Notes: generated from the letters alone by a model not told the origin. A stretch of DNA of 64,000 nucleotides from Janthinobacterium sp. GW458P (GCF_002127585.1 NZ_NEGZ01000010.1:47967-111966); one strand, 5' to 3'; positions 9,274 to 20,772 are shown, counted from the stretch's first letter. Made by a program: numbers and translations.

Positions 9274-10242
9274 CTATGTCACCGTCAGGTGTGGGAACGC
9301 TCCCAGCGTTGCCTTCAGCAATGCTTCTGCAGAGCGGATGCGTCCCGCGTCGAGTATCCAGCGCCACCCCAGGTAATTCGGCAGGTAGCGCGTGGCCACG
9401 CCGTGAAAGACGACCAGCCATTCCCGCAAACGGCGGTGATAGGCGTTGACGTTCTGCACATGGACGGCGCCCCGCACGCGTATGCCGGCGCGCAAGTTGA
9501 CGGCCCGGTGGCTGATCCCCGCCTCCCCGGAAAAAGCCCGGTAGGCGACATGGCCGTCGGTCACCAGCAGGACGTCCTGGTCGATAACGGGCGGCAAACA
9601 GCCATGCAGCTGCGCCCCCGTCAGCACGCCTTTTCCCGCGACGAAAGCCAGGGTTTGTCCCGTGCGGTCGCGCGCCACAACGATGCACACTGGCGCACTG
9701 AAAATACCACGCTGGCGGGCACGGCCGCCACGGCGACGGGCCGGACGTGCCAGATACCGCGCGCCCTTTTCCGATTCCAGCACGTACAGCTCATCGGCCT
9801 CGACGATGCCGTGCAGACGATGCGGCCGGTCCGTTTTTGCCAACGATAAAAACCGGTGGTGCCAGCGGAAGGCGGTATTGCGGTGCACACCCAGTTGGCT
9901 GGCTGCCCGGCGCACGGAATCGGATGCAAGCAGGCAATCGGCGTAATCGAGCCACCGCGATTTATGGCGCAGGCGGGCCAGCGGCGTGCCGGTTAGCGCA
10001 TTGAATGTGCGCCCGCACGGCACGCAGCGGTAGCGCTGCAATCCGTGTGCGTGGCCATGGCGGTGAGCATGGCAGCTGTTGCAATCCGGACAGTGCAGAC
10101 GCTGCCGGGCCACGCTTTCGACCAGTGCCACGGCGGCGTCCTGCCGGGCGGCCCCGCGCAGCAGGACGATGCCCTCCAGGCGCTGGCGACGGTTCAGTGC
10201 GGCGAACTGGGCGATGAAGATTTTCCACTGGGCTGGCTGCAT
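9274..10242 (-). CDS. IS1595-family transposase
   Basis: A 322-residue transposase resembling the IS1595 superfamily. An N-terminal zinc ribbon has CPDC (Cys51/54) and CVPC (Cys73/76), followed by a helix-turn-helix (SVRRAASQLGVHRNTAFRWHHRF) and an RNase H-like catalytic region with Asp in IVEADELYV (about 150) and VTDGH (about 229). A third site is probably in VQNVNAYHRRLREWL. The frame is intact. I could not find a matching pair of terminal repeats: GGGGCTCTGTCCCCATTAAG (minus-strand reading, about 10314-10333) could be the upstream end but has no partner near 9270. It may therefore be immobile. It sits between convergent smpB and the H-NS gene. Confidence 0.85.
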   Translation of the reverse strand: MQPAQWKIFIAQFAALNRRQRLEGIVLLRGAARQDAAVALVESVARQRLHCPDCNSCHAHRHGHAHGLQRYRCVPCGRTFNALTGTPLARLRHKSRWLDYADCLLASDSVRRAASQLGVHRNTAFRWHHRFLSLAKTDRPHRLHGIVEADELYVLESEKGARYLARPARRRGGRARQRGIFSAPVCIVVARDRTGQTLAFVAGKGVLTGAQLHGCLPPVIDQDVLLVTDGHVAYRAFSGEAGISHRAVNLRAGIRVRGAVHVQNVNAYHRRLREWLVVFHGVATRYLPNYLGWRWILDAGRIRSAEALLKATLGAFPHLTVT

Positions 10243-10582
10243 GGAAGGCTCCCGTTTGGCTGAGATAGACAGTCAGACAACCGGGCCAGAGAAAAAATCC
10301 GGGACTTCCCATACTTAATGGGGACAGAGCCCCACTATTTTGCCGATTGCAGACAGCAAGCGGAAAATCCACAAACAGTGCGATGAAAACGAAACAGAGA
10401 AGGGAAAAGAAAAAACAGGAGAAAGGCTGGTATTGTTGAAAATACCACAAAATAAACAGCAGATGAATCAGGCTGACCGCAAGGGCAAAGAGCCATAAAC
10501 CAAGAAAGTTCCGGATGCTTGCATGCTGCCTTGTACTACACCTGTACTACCACACAGGACAAGCATCCGAATGAACGGTGAA
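10243..10582. other. intergenic region with a long stem near the H-NS stop
   Basis: 340 bp between the transposase start and the H-NS stop. Its left part may hold the outer end of the IS1595-type element (GGGGACAGAGCCCC). Its right part holds a 10-bp inverted repeat, CGGATGCTTG (10512-10521) and CAAGCATCCG (10560-10569). This encloses a smaller CCTGT/ACAGG stem and two TGTACTA copies. It follows the H-NS stop on the minus strand but has no T run. No gene is seen. Confidence 0.5.
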
Positions 10583-10891
10583 TTACACCTTCAGCAGATC
10601 ACGCGACTTGCCCGAATCGGTCCACTCTTTGACCCATTTCGGCTGACGGCCACGGCCAGTCCATTGCTGTGTCGGATCATCGGGATTGCGATAGCGCACA
10701 GCGACGGTACCGGTTTTAGCGCGTATGCCTGTACCAACCAGATCTTTTACGGAAACACCGACGCTCTGAGCGATTGCGAGGATTTGTTCACGGGCTTTGG
10801 ACAGGTCATCTTGCTCGCGCTTTTTCATTTGCTTCTTGATGTCGTCCTGCAGCGTACGCAGTTCGGACAGGGATAAGCTGGACAGATCCAT
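10583..10891 (-). CDS. H-NS-family nucleoid protein (BpH3 type)
   Basis: A 102-residue DNA-binding protein. The N-terminal half is a coiled oligomerisation helix (MDLSSLSLSELRTLQDDIKKQM). The C-terminal domain has the H-NS signature, TVAVRYRNPDDPTQQWTGRGRQPKWV, with the GRGRQP loop that enters the minor groove of AT-rich DNA. Such proteins silence horizontally acquired AT-rich genes. The start at MDLSSL is chosen because AAAGGAAATATC precedes it and the upstream in-frame extension lies in AT-rich promoter DNA. It is a single gene next to a mobile element. Confidence 0.92.
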   Translation of the reverse strand: MDLSSLSLSELRTLQDDIKKQMKKREQDDLSKAREQILAIAQSVGVSVKDLVGTGIRAKTGTVAVRYRNPDDPTQQWTGRGRQPKWVKEWTDSGKSRDLLKV

Positions 10892-11161
10892 GATATTTCC
10901 TTTGTGTGAGTTGAAAAATATAACTGAACAGTTAAATTCTATCCAATTGTAACGCGGCTGAGGCAATTTTTCTTGAGATTTGAATGTTTTTTTGCACTTC
11001 TTTTATCAAAAAACCCAGTTTCACATGGCCATGGGCCGGTACAGTCCCCAAAAAACGCTGCAACTGCCGCGACGGCAAGCCCGCCAGCAGGGACCAGGAG
11101 AAGATTCAATTTGGCGCCCTGTGTCATTTATTTTGCAGCACTTTTTGTTTCATTGCAATTT

Positions 11162-11181
11162 ATTGCCATAATAATGGCAAT
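11162..11181. repeat. perfect 8-4-8 inverted repeat, possible operator
   Basis: ATTGCCAT, then AATA, then ATGGCAAT. This is a perfect dyad in a gene-free AT-rich region, 271 bp upstream of the H-NS start. Its form suits a dimeric regulator, but no regulator or promoter can be assigned. Confidence 0.6.
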
Positions 11182-11446
11182 TCACGAAAAGCATGGGAGC
11201 AATACCATCCTTCCCTTTTCTCGGTAATTCATTGAAATCGAATGTCTATCAGCACACATTCAGCTCATCACATGCCGCCGCATGTACATCGGCGCCTACT
11301 ATAATCGAAAACATAAACCAGTGCTGCACGCCAGGCATAATATGCAAACATGCGGAGCATACCACGGCATAAAATAACGAAACCTGTATATGTCAAATGA
11401 GCCGCATTTTCCGACACGCTCCGCTGCCTATCGCACCATACAAATG

Positions 11447-11472
11447 CAAACCGCCCGCTATCGGGCGGGCGG
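11447..11472 (-). terminator. terminator of the NfeD-SPFH operon
   Basis: A perfect stem CCGCCCG / CGGGCGG (11451-11457 and 11462-11468), followed on the minus strand by TTTGCATTTG. It lies about 50 bp beyond the SPFH-protein stop. Confidence 0.65.
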
Positions 11473-11518
11473 CACTTGCTGCGTCACTTACTACTGAATA
11501 ACTAGTCAGGTCTGGCCC

Positions 11519-12463
11519 TCAGGGAATGGCCACCCCGCTTTTCGGCTTCTGGCTTTTCACCACCTGCATCGCCGTCGCAATCAAGCCGCTCATATCGCCC
11601 AGATTGGCCGGCACGATAATCGAATTATTCGTTTTAGCCAATTGTGCAAATGCACCAACATACTGCTCGGCAACCTTCAGATTAACGGCATCTTCACCGC
11701 CCGGCTCGCGAATCGCCGCCCCTACCTGGCGCAACGCTTCGGCACTGGCCTGCGCCAGGGCCACGATGGCGGTGGCCTGCCCCTCGGCGCGATTGATGGA
11801 CGCCTGCTTCTCGCCCTCCGAACGGGCGATGTTCGCTTCACGTTCGCCGCTGGCAATATTGATCTGCTCCTGCTTGCGTCCTTCCGACGCGGCGATCAGC
11901 GCGCGCTTTTCCCGTTCGGCAGTGATTTGCGCCTGCATCGCATGCAGGATTTCCTTTGGCGGCGTCAAATCCTTGATTTCATAGCGCAATACCTTGACGC
12001 CCCAATTGGCGGCAGACTCATCAATGGCATTCACGATGGCGGTATTGATATGGTCGCGCTCTTCAAATGTCTTGTCGAGCTCCATTTTACCGATAACGGA
12101 ACGCAAGGTAGTTTGCGCCAGCTGCGTAATGGCGGCGATATAATTCGACGAGCCATACGAGGCGCGCATGGCGTCGGTAATCTGGAAATACAGAATCCCG
12201 TCGACCTGCAATTGCGTATTGTCGCGCGTAATGCACACCTGTGGCGGCACATCAAGCGGGATTTCCTTCAGCACATGCTTGTAAGCAATACGGTCGACGA
12301 ATGGCACGACGATATTCAGGCCGGGGCCCAATACGGCGTGGAATTTTCCCAGGCGCTCGACTACCCAGGCATGCTGCTGCGGCACCACATTGACCGTCTT
12401 GAAGACAAATACCAATGCCAGCAATAACAAGATCAGCGACACGCTTCCGATGTTTACTTCCAT
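11519..12463 (-). CDS. SPFH/Band-7 membrane protein (QmcA/stomatin type)
   Basis: A 314-residue inner-membrane scaffold protein. An N-terminal hydrophobic helix (about 5-22) precedes the SPFH domain (VVPQQHAWVVERLGKF onward, through the conserved TLRSVIGKMELDKTFEERD and LRYEIKDLTPPKEI). It is followed by a long helical coiled region rich in Ala, Glu and Arg (about 185-260) and a C-terminal QLAKTNNSIIVPAN block. Such proteins form large ring or cage assemblies with NfeD partners; the NfeD gene lies 15 bp upstream in the same operon. Physiological role is membrane microdomain or protease control by family analogy. Confidence 0.93.
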   Translation of the reverse strand: MEVNIGSVSLILLLLALVFVFKTVNVVPQQHAWVVERLGKFHAVLGPGLNIVVPFVDRIAYKHVLKEIPLDVPPQVCITRDNTQLQVDGILYFQITDAMRASYGSSNYIAAITQLAQTTLRSVIGKMELDKTFEERDHINTAIVNAIDESAANWGVKVLRYEIKDLTPPKEILHAMQAQITAEREKRALIAASEGRKQEQINIASGEREANIARSEGEKQASINRAEGQATAIVALAQASAEALRQVGAAIREPGGEDAVNLKVAEQYVGAFAQLAKTNNSIIVPANLGDMSGLIATAMQVVKSQKPKSGVAIP

Positions 12464-12478
12464 AATCTACTCTCCAGG

Positions 12479-12895
12479 TTATCCAACAATCAAACGGCTG
12501 CCGCGCACGGCACGTATGGTGTAATGACCGGCCTGCGTATCACTGCCGGGTATCAATTCCACATCCCACAAGGCACCGCGATACGTGACACGCGCCACGC
12601 CATCGACCCAATGCGCCACGGCCACGCGTTGCCCGATATCGAGATTCACATTCGGATCCTGGGCCGCATCGCGCCGCGCCGCCTTGCCGAAACGGCTGCG
12701 CCGCAATAACAGGGTCGCAGCCACGCCGACAATGGCCGCCGTCATGGCCTGCCAACTGCCATTACCGCCCGCCAGCGCCACCAATCCGCCCGCGCCGACA
12801 CCGATGGCGATCATCAGCAGATAAAACGTGCCCGTGAACAATTCCAGGATCAGTACCACGCCTGCCGCCACAAACCAGCCCACCCATTCAGCCAT
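12479..12895 (-). CDS. NfeD-family membrane protein
   Basis: A 138-residue protein with three or so hydrophobic segments in its first 65 residues (VGWFVAAGVVLILELFTGTF; LLMIAIGVGAGGLVAL; MTAAIVGVAATLLL). A C-terminal OB-fold NfeD domain follows (LDIGQRVAVAHWVDGVARVTYRGALWDVEL). The start at MAEWVGWF is supported by GGAGG four bases before ATG. It forms a two-gene operon with the SPFH protein that follows, the canonical NfeD-stomatin pair. Confidence 0.92.
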   Translation of the reverse strand: MAEWVGWFVAAGVVLILELFTGTFYLLMIAIGVGAGGLVALAGGNGSWQAMTAAIVGVAATLLLRRSRFGKAARRDAAQDPNVNLDIGQRVAVAHWVDGVARVTYRGALWDVELIPGSDTQAGHYTIRAVRGSRLIVG

Positions 12896-12920
12896 GATGC
12901 CTCCGTCCATTTGAATCCGA

Positions 12921-12960
12921 AAATAAAAAACCCCGCAGCCTATATAAGCGACGGGGTTTA
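12921..12960 (-). terminator. terminator upstream of the NfeD gene
   Basis: Stem AAACCCCG / CGGGGTTT (12928-12935 and 12952-12959), followed by TTTATTTT on the minus strand. It would stop transcripts coming from dps through repeat copy A before the NfeD operon. Confidence 0.75.
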
Positions 12961-13077
12961 ATGCGAAATACCAGCTGATATTATTCTTGCCAGACACCTA
13001 TATACAAGCAGTCTAACGCAATTCCGGATGACGTCAATAGCCGGGGGCGAATTAGCCCGCTGGCCCGGCACGTTTCA

Positions 13078-13206
13078 CACCTGACAAAACCGTAGCGAGC
13101 GGATGTGATTTGTGGCTGAGAAGCGGAACTGTGCGAAGTACGGGGCCGCCGAGGCAGTGAGCATCGGCGGCGGCAAATCGCGACGCGCAGTAGGTACTGG
13201 CAGGTG
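13078..13206 (-). repeat. dispersed palindromic element, copy A
   Basis: A 129-bp element with near-identical 14-bp ends, CACCTGACAAAACC at one end and CACCTGCCAGTACC (other strand) at the other. It contains the family core CGATGCTCACTG, CCGCTTCTC and CGCTCGCTACGG, read on the minus strand. It lies 3 bp beyond the dps stop. Three related copies occur at 22327-22442, 30279-30394 and 53894-54034. Confidence 0.85.
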
Positions 13207-13209
13207 CTC

Positions 13210-13707
13210 TTACTCTTCCAGCAGGCTGCGCAACATCCACGCTGTCTTTTCATGCAAATCCAGGCGCTGCGTGATCAGGTCGGCCGTTGGCTGGTCGTTG
13301 GCCTTTTCCAGCAGCGGGAACAAACGGCGCGCCGTGCGTGCAGTTGCCTCTTGCGCCGACACCAGATGGCTGACCATTTCCAGGGCTGGCGGCACGCCGT
13401 CGATTTCCTTGATCGAGGCCAGCTTGACGAATTCCTTGTACGTGCCCGGTGCCGGATAGCCAAGGGCGCGGATGCGCTCGGCGATCAGATCCAGCGCGCC
13501 CCATTGCTCCGTGTACTGCGTCATGAACATCAGGTGCAGGGTGTTGAACATCGGCCCCTTCACGTTCCAGTGGAAATTGTGGGTCATCAGGTACAAGGTG
13601 TAGCTGTCAGCCAGCAGGCCGGACAGGCCTTCCGCGATCTTCGCACGGTCCGCTTCGGAAATGCCGATGTCGATCTTTGCAGCTTTGGTCGGTTTCTTGC
13701 TTGCCAT
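13210..13707 (-). CDS. dps: Dps-family DNA-protecting ferritin
   Basis: A 165-residue Dps protein forming a dodecameric cage that binds and oxidises iron and shields DNA in stress. The basic N-terminal tail (MASKKPTKAAK) is the usual DNA-contact region. The ferroxidase ligands are visible in MTHNFHWNVKGPMFNTLHLMFMTQYTEQW and DLIAERIRALG. The C-terminal helix LDLHEKTAWMLRSLLEE is typical. The start at MASKK is preceded by GGGAG; an in-frame start five codons earlier has no ribosome site. Repeat copy A follows the stop codon almost directly. Confidence 0.94.
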   Translation of the reverse strand: MASKKPTKAAKIDIGISEADRAKIAEGLSGLLADSYTLYLMTHNFHWNVKGPMFNTLHLMFMTQYTEQWGALDLIAERIRALGYPAPGTYKEFVKLASIKEIDGVPPALEMVSHLVSAQEATARTARRLFPLLEKANDQPTADLITQRLDLHEKTAWMLRSLLEE

Positions 13708-13817
13708 ATGAACTCCCGTCAATGTGTTGGTGGAATCATTTTAGCTGATCTTGCGCTATCTCATCATTCAGCCGCGTGCGCCGCCCGCCAGGGACTTGAC
13801 ACCGAGGATGGCACATA

Positions 13818-13853
13818 AAAAAACCCGCTGCCAGGTGAGTGGCAGCGGGTTTT
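13818..13853 (-). terminator. ppsA terminator
   Basis: A perfect 12-bp stem AACCCGCTGCCA / TGGCAGCGGGTT (13822-13833 and 13840-13851), with a T run on the minus strand, about 25 bp beyond the ppsA stop. Confidence 0.88.
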
Positions 13854-13876
13854 CAGAGGGCAATAATGATAGATGC

Positions 13877-16306
<2,430 letters not shown>

Positions 16307-16458
16307 AATGACACCCTTACTGATGATAGAAATCTTTACGCGAGGCGCACAGACAGTCTTCTTGTTATTCTTGGCGTCGTGCAGCACAATCATACCGTTA
16401 CAGCCATTTTACCTTGTGCGGCGCAAATTGACGACGCACAATCTTGATCCGAAAACCC

Positions 16459-17307
16459 ATGACACAAGAACCACGCCCCCCTCTGCCCGCCGCGGCCCGC
16501 ACCGTTTTCTTCGTTTCTGACGGTACCGGCATCACCGCCGAGACGTTCGGCCATTCGGTGCTGACGCAGTTCGACCTGCGCTTCCGCCAGATTCGCCTGC
16601 CCTTTATCGACACCATGGACAAGGCGTACGAGGCGGCGCGCAAGATCAACGAAGCGTTTGCCACCGACGGCCAGCGTCCCATCATCTTCTCCACCCTGGT
16701 GAAAAACGACCTGTCGGCCGTGATCCGCAAGTCCAGCGGCATGCACATGGACCTGATCCAGACCTTCGTCGCCCCGCTGGAGCAGGAGCTGGGCGTGATG
16801 TCCACCCACACCATCGGCCGCTCGCACAACATCGTCGACAGCGAGGAATACAAGAACCGCATCGAGGCGATCAATTATTCGCTGGCCCATGACGATGGGC
16901 AGTCACACAAGAACCTGTCATCGGCCGATGTCATTCTGGTGGGTGTTTCCCGCTCTGGCAAGACCCCGACCAGCCTGTACCTGGCCATGCAGTACGGCAT
17001 CAAAGCGGCCAATTACCCGCTGATTCCCGAGGATTTCGAGCGTGAAAAGCTGCCGACGGCACTGAACGAATTTAAGAATAAAATTTTCGGATTAAGCATT
17101 ACGCCCGAACGTTTGTCGGAAATACGCAACGAAAGACGTGCTGGAAGCAAGTATGCGGCCATTGAAAATTGCCGCTATGAGGTCAACGAAGCGGAGAAAA
17201 TGATGAAACGCGAGGGTATCCGCTGGCTGTCGTCGACCACCAAGTCGATCGAGGAAATCTCCACGACGATCCTGCAGGAGATCAAACCGAACCGCCGCGA
17301 ATACTGA
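16459..17307 (+). CDS. ppsR: PEP synthase regulatory kinase/pyrophosphorylase
   Basis: A 282-residue DUF299-family bifunctional regulator. It inactivates PpsA by ADP-dependent phosphorylation of a Thr and reactivates it by Pi-dependent dephosphorylation. Visible motifs are [16 protein letters not shown] at the N terminus and the P-loop-like [15 protein letters not shown] (about residues 155-169). The ATG at MTQEPRPP is chosen; a TTG five codons upstream is the only earlier alternative. The divergent pairing with ppsA is the standard arrangement. Confidence 0.95.
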   Translation: MTQEPRPPLPAAARTVFFVSDGTGITAETFGHSVLTQFDLRFRQIRLPFIDTMDKAYEAARKINEAFATDGQRPIIFSTLVKNDLSAVIRKSSGMHMDLIQTFVAPLEQELGVMSTHTIGRSHNIVDSEEYKNRIEAINYSLAHDDGQSHKNLSSADVILVGVSRSGKTPTSLYLAMQYGIKAANYPLIPEDFEREKLPTALNEFKNKIFGLSITPERLSEIRNERRAGSKYAAIENCRYEVNEAEKMMKREGIRWLSSTTKSIEEISTTILQEIKPNRREY

Positions 17308-17320
17308 ATCAGGCAGCCGG

Positions 17321-17355
17321 ACAAAAAACGGGGCCCTTGAGGCCCCGTTGCATTT
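17321..17355. terminator. bidirectional terminator between ppsR and the rRNA methyltransferase
   Basis: A stem AACGGGGCC / GGCCCCGTT spans 17327-17349. It has an A run on its left, which gives a T run for the minus strand, and TTGCATTT on its right. It lies between two convergent genes. Confidence 0.75.
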
Positions 17356-17359
17356 CCTG

Positions 17360-18142
17360 CTACTGGTTCTGGCGCACCTGCTCGAAGAAGCAGACGGCGG
17401 CGCAGGCGGCCACGTTCAGCGATTCGATCTGGCCAAGATGGGGAATGACCACCTGGTGCGTCGCCATCGACAGCAAATCGTCGGCCACGCCCTGCCCTTC
17501 GTGGCCGAACAGCCAGGCAACTGGCTGGCGCAGGTCGACGTCGTACAAGCGCTGCGTGGCGTAGCCGCTGGTGGCGAGGGTCGCCACCTTGGCGCCGGCG
17601 ACCAGTGCGGCCAGGTCGACGTTTTCAAAGATATCGAGCACGAAGTGCGCGCCCATCGCTGCGCGCAGCACCTTGGGCGACCAGCAGAAGGCCGTGCCGG
17701 CGCTGCAGTACACCTGCGTGATGCCGGCGGCCGCCGCGCTGCGCAGGATGGAGCCCACGTTGCCCGGGTCTTGCAGGTTATCGAGCAGCACGGCCGACAC
17801 GCTCAGCGGCTGCGTGACGGCCCGCTCCGGCGTCTCGATGAGGAACATCACGCCCACGCCGTGCTCCACTTGGCTGACGGCGTTGTACAGCGCGTCGGGC
17901 AAGCCCAGTACGTGCGCGCGCTGCGCTTCGAGCTGGCCGACGATGTCCGCCACCTCCGCATTCTGCAGGGCGCTTTCGCTGACGATGCATTGTTCCGGCA
18001 TGCCGCGCAGCTGCAGGTAGGACTGGCACAGATGCACGCCGTCGAGCAGGGTGCGGCCCGACTTGCGGCGCGCCTGCGAACTGCCCGCCAGTTTCAGCAA
18101 ATCCTTGTATTGCGCATTGTCGCGCGAAGTGATCGTCTTCAT
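17360..18142 (-). CDS. TrmH/SpoU-family RNA 2'-O-methyltransferase
   Basis: A 260-residue SPOUT methyltransferase. The N-terminal RNA-recognition part ([19 protein letters not shown]) is followed by the three SpoU motifs: [31 protein letters not shown] and IESLNVAAC, which form the knotted SAM site. The target is an rRNA or tRNA ribose that cannot be specified from sequence. Its ATG overlaps the rnhB stop as ATGA, so the two are translationally coupled. This order at the end of the lpx operon is typical of betaproteobacteria. Confidence 0.92.
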   Translation of the reverse strand: MKTITSRDNAQYKDLLKLAGSSQARRKSGRTLLDGVHLCQSYLQLRGMPEQCIVSESALQNAEVADIVGQLEAQRAHVLGLPDALYNAVSQVEHGVGVMFLIETPERAVTQPLSVSAVLLDNLQDPGNVGSILRSAAAAGITQVYCSAGTAFCWSPKVLRAAMGAHFVLDIFENVDLAALVAGAKVATLATSGYATQRLYDVDLRQPVAWLFGHEGQGVADDLLSMATHQVVIPHLGQIESLNVAACAAVCFFEQVRQNQ

Positions 18143-18777
18143 GCCACCACCTCCTGCGCGCCGAACAGCGCAATGACGTTGCGCACGGGCGCGAACGAAC
18201 GGCGGTGCACGGGCGAGGCGCCGTGCAGGTGTAGCCGCTCCAGGTGCAATTTGGTGCCATAGCCCTTGTGCTGGTCAAAGCAGTACTCGGGATAGGCCGC
18301 GTGCAGGTGCACCAGGGCCGCGTCGCGCGCCGTCTTGGCCAGGATCGAGGCCGCGGAAATCGAATCGACCTTGTCGTCGCCGCCGACGATGGCCATGCCG
18401 CGTATTGGCATCACGGGGCAGCGGTTGCCGTCGATCAGCGCCAGGGTCGGCACGGTAGACAAAGCCTCGACGGCGCGGCGCATGGCCAGCATCGACGCCT
18501 GCAGGATGTTCAGGCGGTCGATTTCCTCTTCCGACGCTTCGGCGATGGCCCAGGCCAGGGCCTTGGCCTTGATCTGCGGCGCCAGCAGGTCGCGTTTGGC
18601 TTCAGTAAGCTTTTTCGAGTCGCGCAAGCCGTCGATGGGCTGATTCGGGTCGAGGATCACGGCGGCGGCGAAGACCGGGCCGGCCAGCGGACCGCGTCCT
18701 GCCTCGTCGACGCCGCAGATGATTTCATCGAGCGAGAATGGCAAGTCGTCAAACAGGCCGGGATAGATATTTTTCAC
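18139..18777 (-). CDS. rnhB: ribonuclease HII
   Basis: A 212-residue enzyme cutting the RNA strand of RNA-DNA hybrids and single ribonucleotides. Catalytic acidic motifs are [17 protein letters not shown] (DEAGRG) and ALIDGN; then [17 protein letters not shown] and HKGYGTKLH follow. No ATG lies before the conserved region. The likely start is GTG ([14 protein letters not shown]) at 18777. The frame stays open further upstream but into lpxB DNA. The ribosome site is weak. It sits between lpxB and the SpoU methyltransferase. Confidence 0.93.
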   Translation of the reverse strand: MKNIYPGLFDDLPFSLDEIICGVDEAGRGPLAGPVFAAAVILDPNQPIDGLRDSKKLTEAKRDLLAPQIKAKALAWAIAEASEEEIDRLNILQASMLAMRRAVEALSTVPTLALIDGNRCPVMPIRGMAIVGGDDKVDSISAASILAKTARDAALVHLHAAYPEYCFDQHKGYGTKLHLERLHLHGASPVHRRSFAPVRNVIALFGAQEVVA

Positions 18778-18821
18778 GTTGAATCTTTGGTTGGTACTGC
18801 GGTTGAAGCGGTGATCGGGAA

Positions 18822-19997
18822 TTACTTGCCATTGGCGGCGATGACCTGCATGACGGCGTTGGCGCTCTCTCGCGCGCTGTCGCGCAGCAGGCTGTGGTGC
18901 ATGTCCGCGAAGCGCTGCACCAGGCGCAGGCGGCCCGGCACGTCGCTCAGCTGCCGCCACATGGCCTCGGCCAGCGCTTCGGGACTGGCCGCGTTCTGCA
19001 GCAGTTCGGGCACCAGGTAGTCGCGCGCCAGGATGTTCGGCAAACCAATCCACGGCTGGTAGCCCATGTGGCGCATGATTTCCCACGAAGCGCGCATCAT
19101 TTTGTAGGCGATGACCATGGGCTTCTTGTACAGCGCCACCTCCAGCGACGCCGTGCCGGACGCCACCAGTACTGCATCGGCGGCGCAGATGGCAGTGTGC
19201 GAGCCGCCATCGGTGAGCACGATTTCGACATCCTGCAAGCCCGCCTCACGGATGAGTTGCAAAAAGTACTGGCGCTGCTTTTCGCCGGCCATCGGTGCGA
19301 CGAAGCGCAGCGAGCGGTCGCGCGCCAGCAGCAGCTTGCAGGCGGCCACGAACGCCACCGTATTGTATTTGAGTTCGCCCATGCGGCTGCCCGGCATCAG
19401 GGTCACCACGTTGGCGTCTTCGGGCAAGCCCAGGACACGGCGCGCGGCCGCTTCGTCGGGCTGCAGGGGGATCATCTCGGCCAGCGGATGGCCGACATAG
19501 GTAACGGGCACGCCTGCCTTGCGGTAGATCTCTTCCTCGAACGGGAAGATCACCAGCATGTGCGAGACGGCCTTGATGATTTTCTTGATGCGCCCGCCGC
19601 GCCAGGCCCAGATCTGCGGCCCGATGTAGTGCACGGTGGGGATGCCGCCTTCCTTCAGCTGCTGCTCGAGTCCCAGGTTAAAGCCCGGGTAGTCGGCGCC
19701 GATGAAGACGGCGGGACGCTCCGCCAGCAGCTGGTCGCGCAGCGCATTCTGGATGCCCTTGATTTCGCGGTAGCGGGGAATGATCTCGAACAGGCCGCGC
19801 ACGGTCAATTTGTCGAGCGGCCAGTCCGACACGAAGCCCTGCCTGGCCATGTGCTCGCCGCCGATGCCGTGGAAGCGAGCGCCGGGCAGCTGCGGCACGA
19901 GGCCGGACAGCAGCCGGCTGGCCAGCAGGTCGCCCGACACCTCGCCGGCGACGATGGCGACCGACAGGCCGCTGGAATGGTCAGCGGACGATGCCAC
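18822..19997 (-). CDS. lpxB: lipid-A-disaccharide synthase
   Basis: A 391-residue GT-B glycosyltransferase (family GT19) joining UDP-2,3-diacylglucosamine and lipid X at the inner membrane. Recognisable blocks are [16 protein letters not shown] at the N terminus, [48 protein letters not shown] and [22 protein letters not shown]. The start overlaps the end of lpxA by 17 bp, a sign of tight coupling. Length is normal. Confidence 0.97.
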   Translation of the reverse strand: MASSADHSSGLSVAIVAGEVSGDLLASRLLSGLVPQLPGARFHGIGGEHMARQGFVSDWPLDKLTVRGLFEIIPRYREIKGIQNALRDQLLAERPAVFIGADYPGFNLGLEQQLKEGGIPTVHYIGPQIWAWRGGRIKKIIKAVSHMLVIFPFEEEIYRKAGVPVTYVGHPLAEMIPLQPDEAAARRVLGLPEDANVVTLMPGSRMGELKYNTVAFVAACKLLLARDRSLRFVAPMAGEKQRQYFLQLIREAGLQDVEIVLTDGGSHTAICAADAVLVASGTASLEVALYKKPMVIAYKMMRASWEIMRHMGYQPWIGLPNILARDYLVPELLQNAASPEALAEAMWRQLSDVPGRLRLVQRFADMHHSLLRDSARESANAVMQVIAANGK

Positions 19998-20772
19998 GCG
20001 ACGCCACGCCCAAAAATTCGCGCATGGCGCGAATGTGTTCCGCCACCTCGGGCGACGATGCCGCTTCTTCTTCGAACAGGGCCGCCTTGGATTCTTCCAG
20101 GGTCAGTCCCGAGCGATAGATGAGTTTATACGCGGCGCGGATGCCGTTGATCTGCTCGCGCGTAAAGCCGCGGCGTTTCAGGCCTTCGATATTGACGCCA
20201 TGGGCCTGCGCCGGATTGCCGTTCAGGAGCACGAACGGCGGCACGTCCTGCGTCAGGCTGGTGCTCATGCCGACAAAGGCATGCGCGCCGATCTTGCAGA
20301 ACTGGTGCACATTGGCGAAACCGCTCATGATGACCCAGTCGCCGATTTCCACGTGGCCCGCCAGCTGGGCGTTGTTCGAAAAGATGGTGTTGTTGCCCAC
20401 CAGGCAGTCGTGCGCCAGGTGCACATACGCCGAAATCCAGTTGTCATTGCCCAGGCGCGTCACACCGCCGCCTTGCACGGTTCCCGTGTTGAAGGTGCAA
20501 AACTCCCGGATGGTGTTGCGGTCGCCAATTTCCAGGCGCGTGGCCTCGCCAGACCATTTTTTATCCTGCGGCTGCGCGCCGATGGAGGAAAACTGGAACA
20601 GGTGGTTGTCCGCGCCTATCGTCGTATGGCCGTCGATCACCACATGCGGGCCGACCCTGGTGCCGGCGCCGATGCGCACGTGCGGGCCGATGATGGAGTA
20701 CGGGCCCACCTCGACCGAGCTGTCCAGCTCGGCCTTCGGATCGATGACTGCCGTCGAGTGGATGGCCGCCAT
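19981..20772 (-). CDS. lpxA: UDP-N-acetylglucosamine O-acyltransferase
   Basis: A 263-residue left-handed beta-helix enzyme catalysing the first lipid A step, 3-O-acylation of UDP-GlcNAc. Hexapeptide repeats run from IHSTAVIDPKAELDSSVEVG to about residue 190. The catalytic His lies in AYVHLAHDCLVGNN, and the C-terminal helical part starts near NIEGLKRRGFTREQI. The start MAAIHST shares a base with the fabZ stop (TAATG), which selects it over an in-frame ATG 16 codons upstream inside fabZ. Confidence 0.97.
   Translation of the reverse strand: MAAIHSTAVIDPKAELDSSVEVGPYSIIGPHVRIGAGTRVGPHVVIDGHTTIGADNHLFQFSSIGAQPQDKKWSGEATRLEIGDRNTIREFCTFNTGTVQGGGVTRLGNDNWISAYVHLAHDCLVGNNTIFSNNAQLAGHVEIGDWVIMSGFANVHQFCKIGAHAFVGMSTSLTQDVPPFVLLNGNPAQAHGVNIEGLKRRGFTREQINGIRAAYKLIYRSGLTLEESKAALFEEEAASSPEVAEHIRAMREFLGVASRGIVR

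Larger units (their letters stand above)
10892..11518. other. long AT-rich intergenic region with a perfect palindrome
   Basis: A 627-bp gap between the H-NS start and the SPFH-protein stop. Short frames across it lack ribosome sites and recognisable translations. It must contain the H-NS promoter. It also contains a perfect 20-bp inverted repeat (11162-11181) and, at its right, the terminator of the SPFH operon. Nothing else is identified; a small RNA is possible but not supported by a promoter-terminator pair. Confidence 0.5.

Noticed and set aside
10973..11235. three overlapping 63-84-codon frames upstream of the H-NS gene
   Set aside because: Mutually overlapping in all three frames, no ribosome sites, and an odd composition; more likely non-coding.
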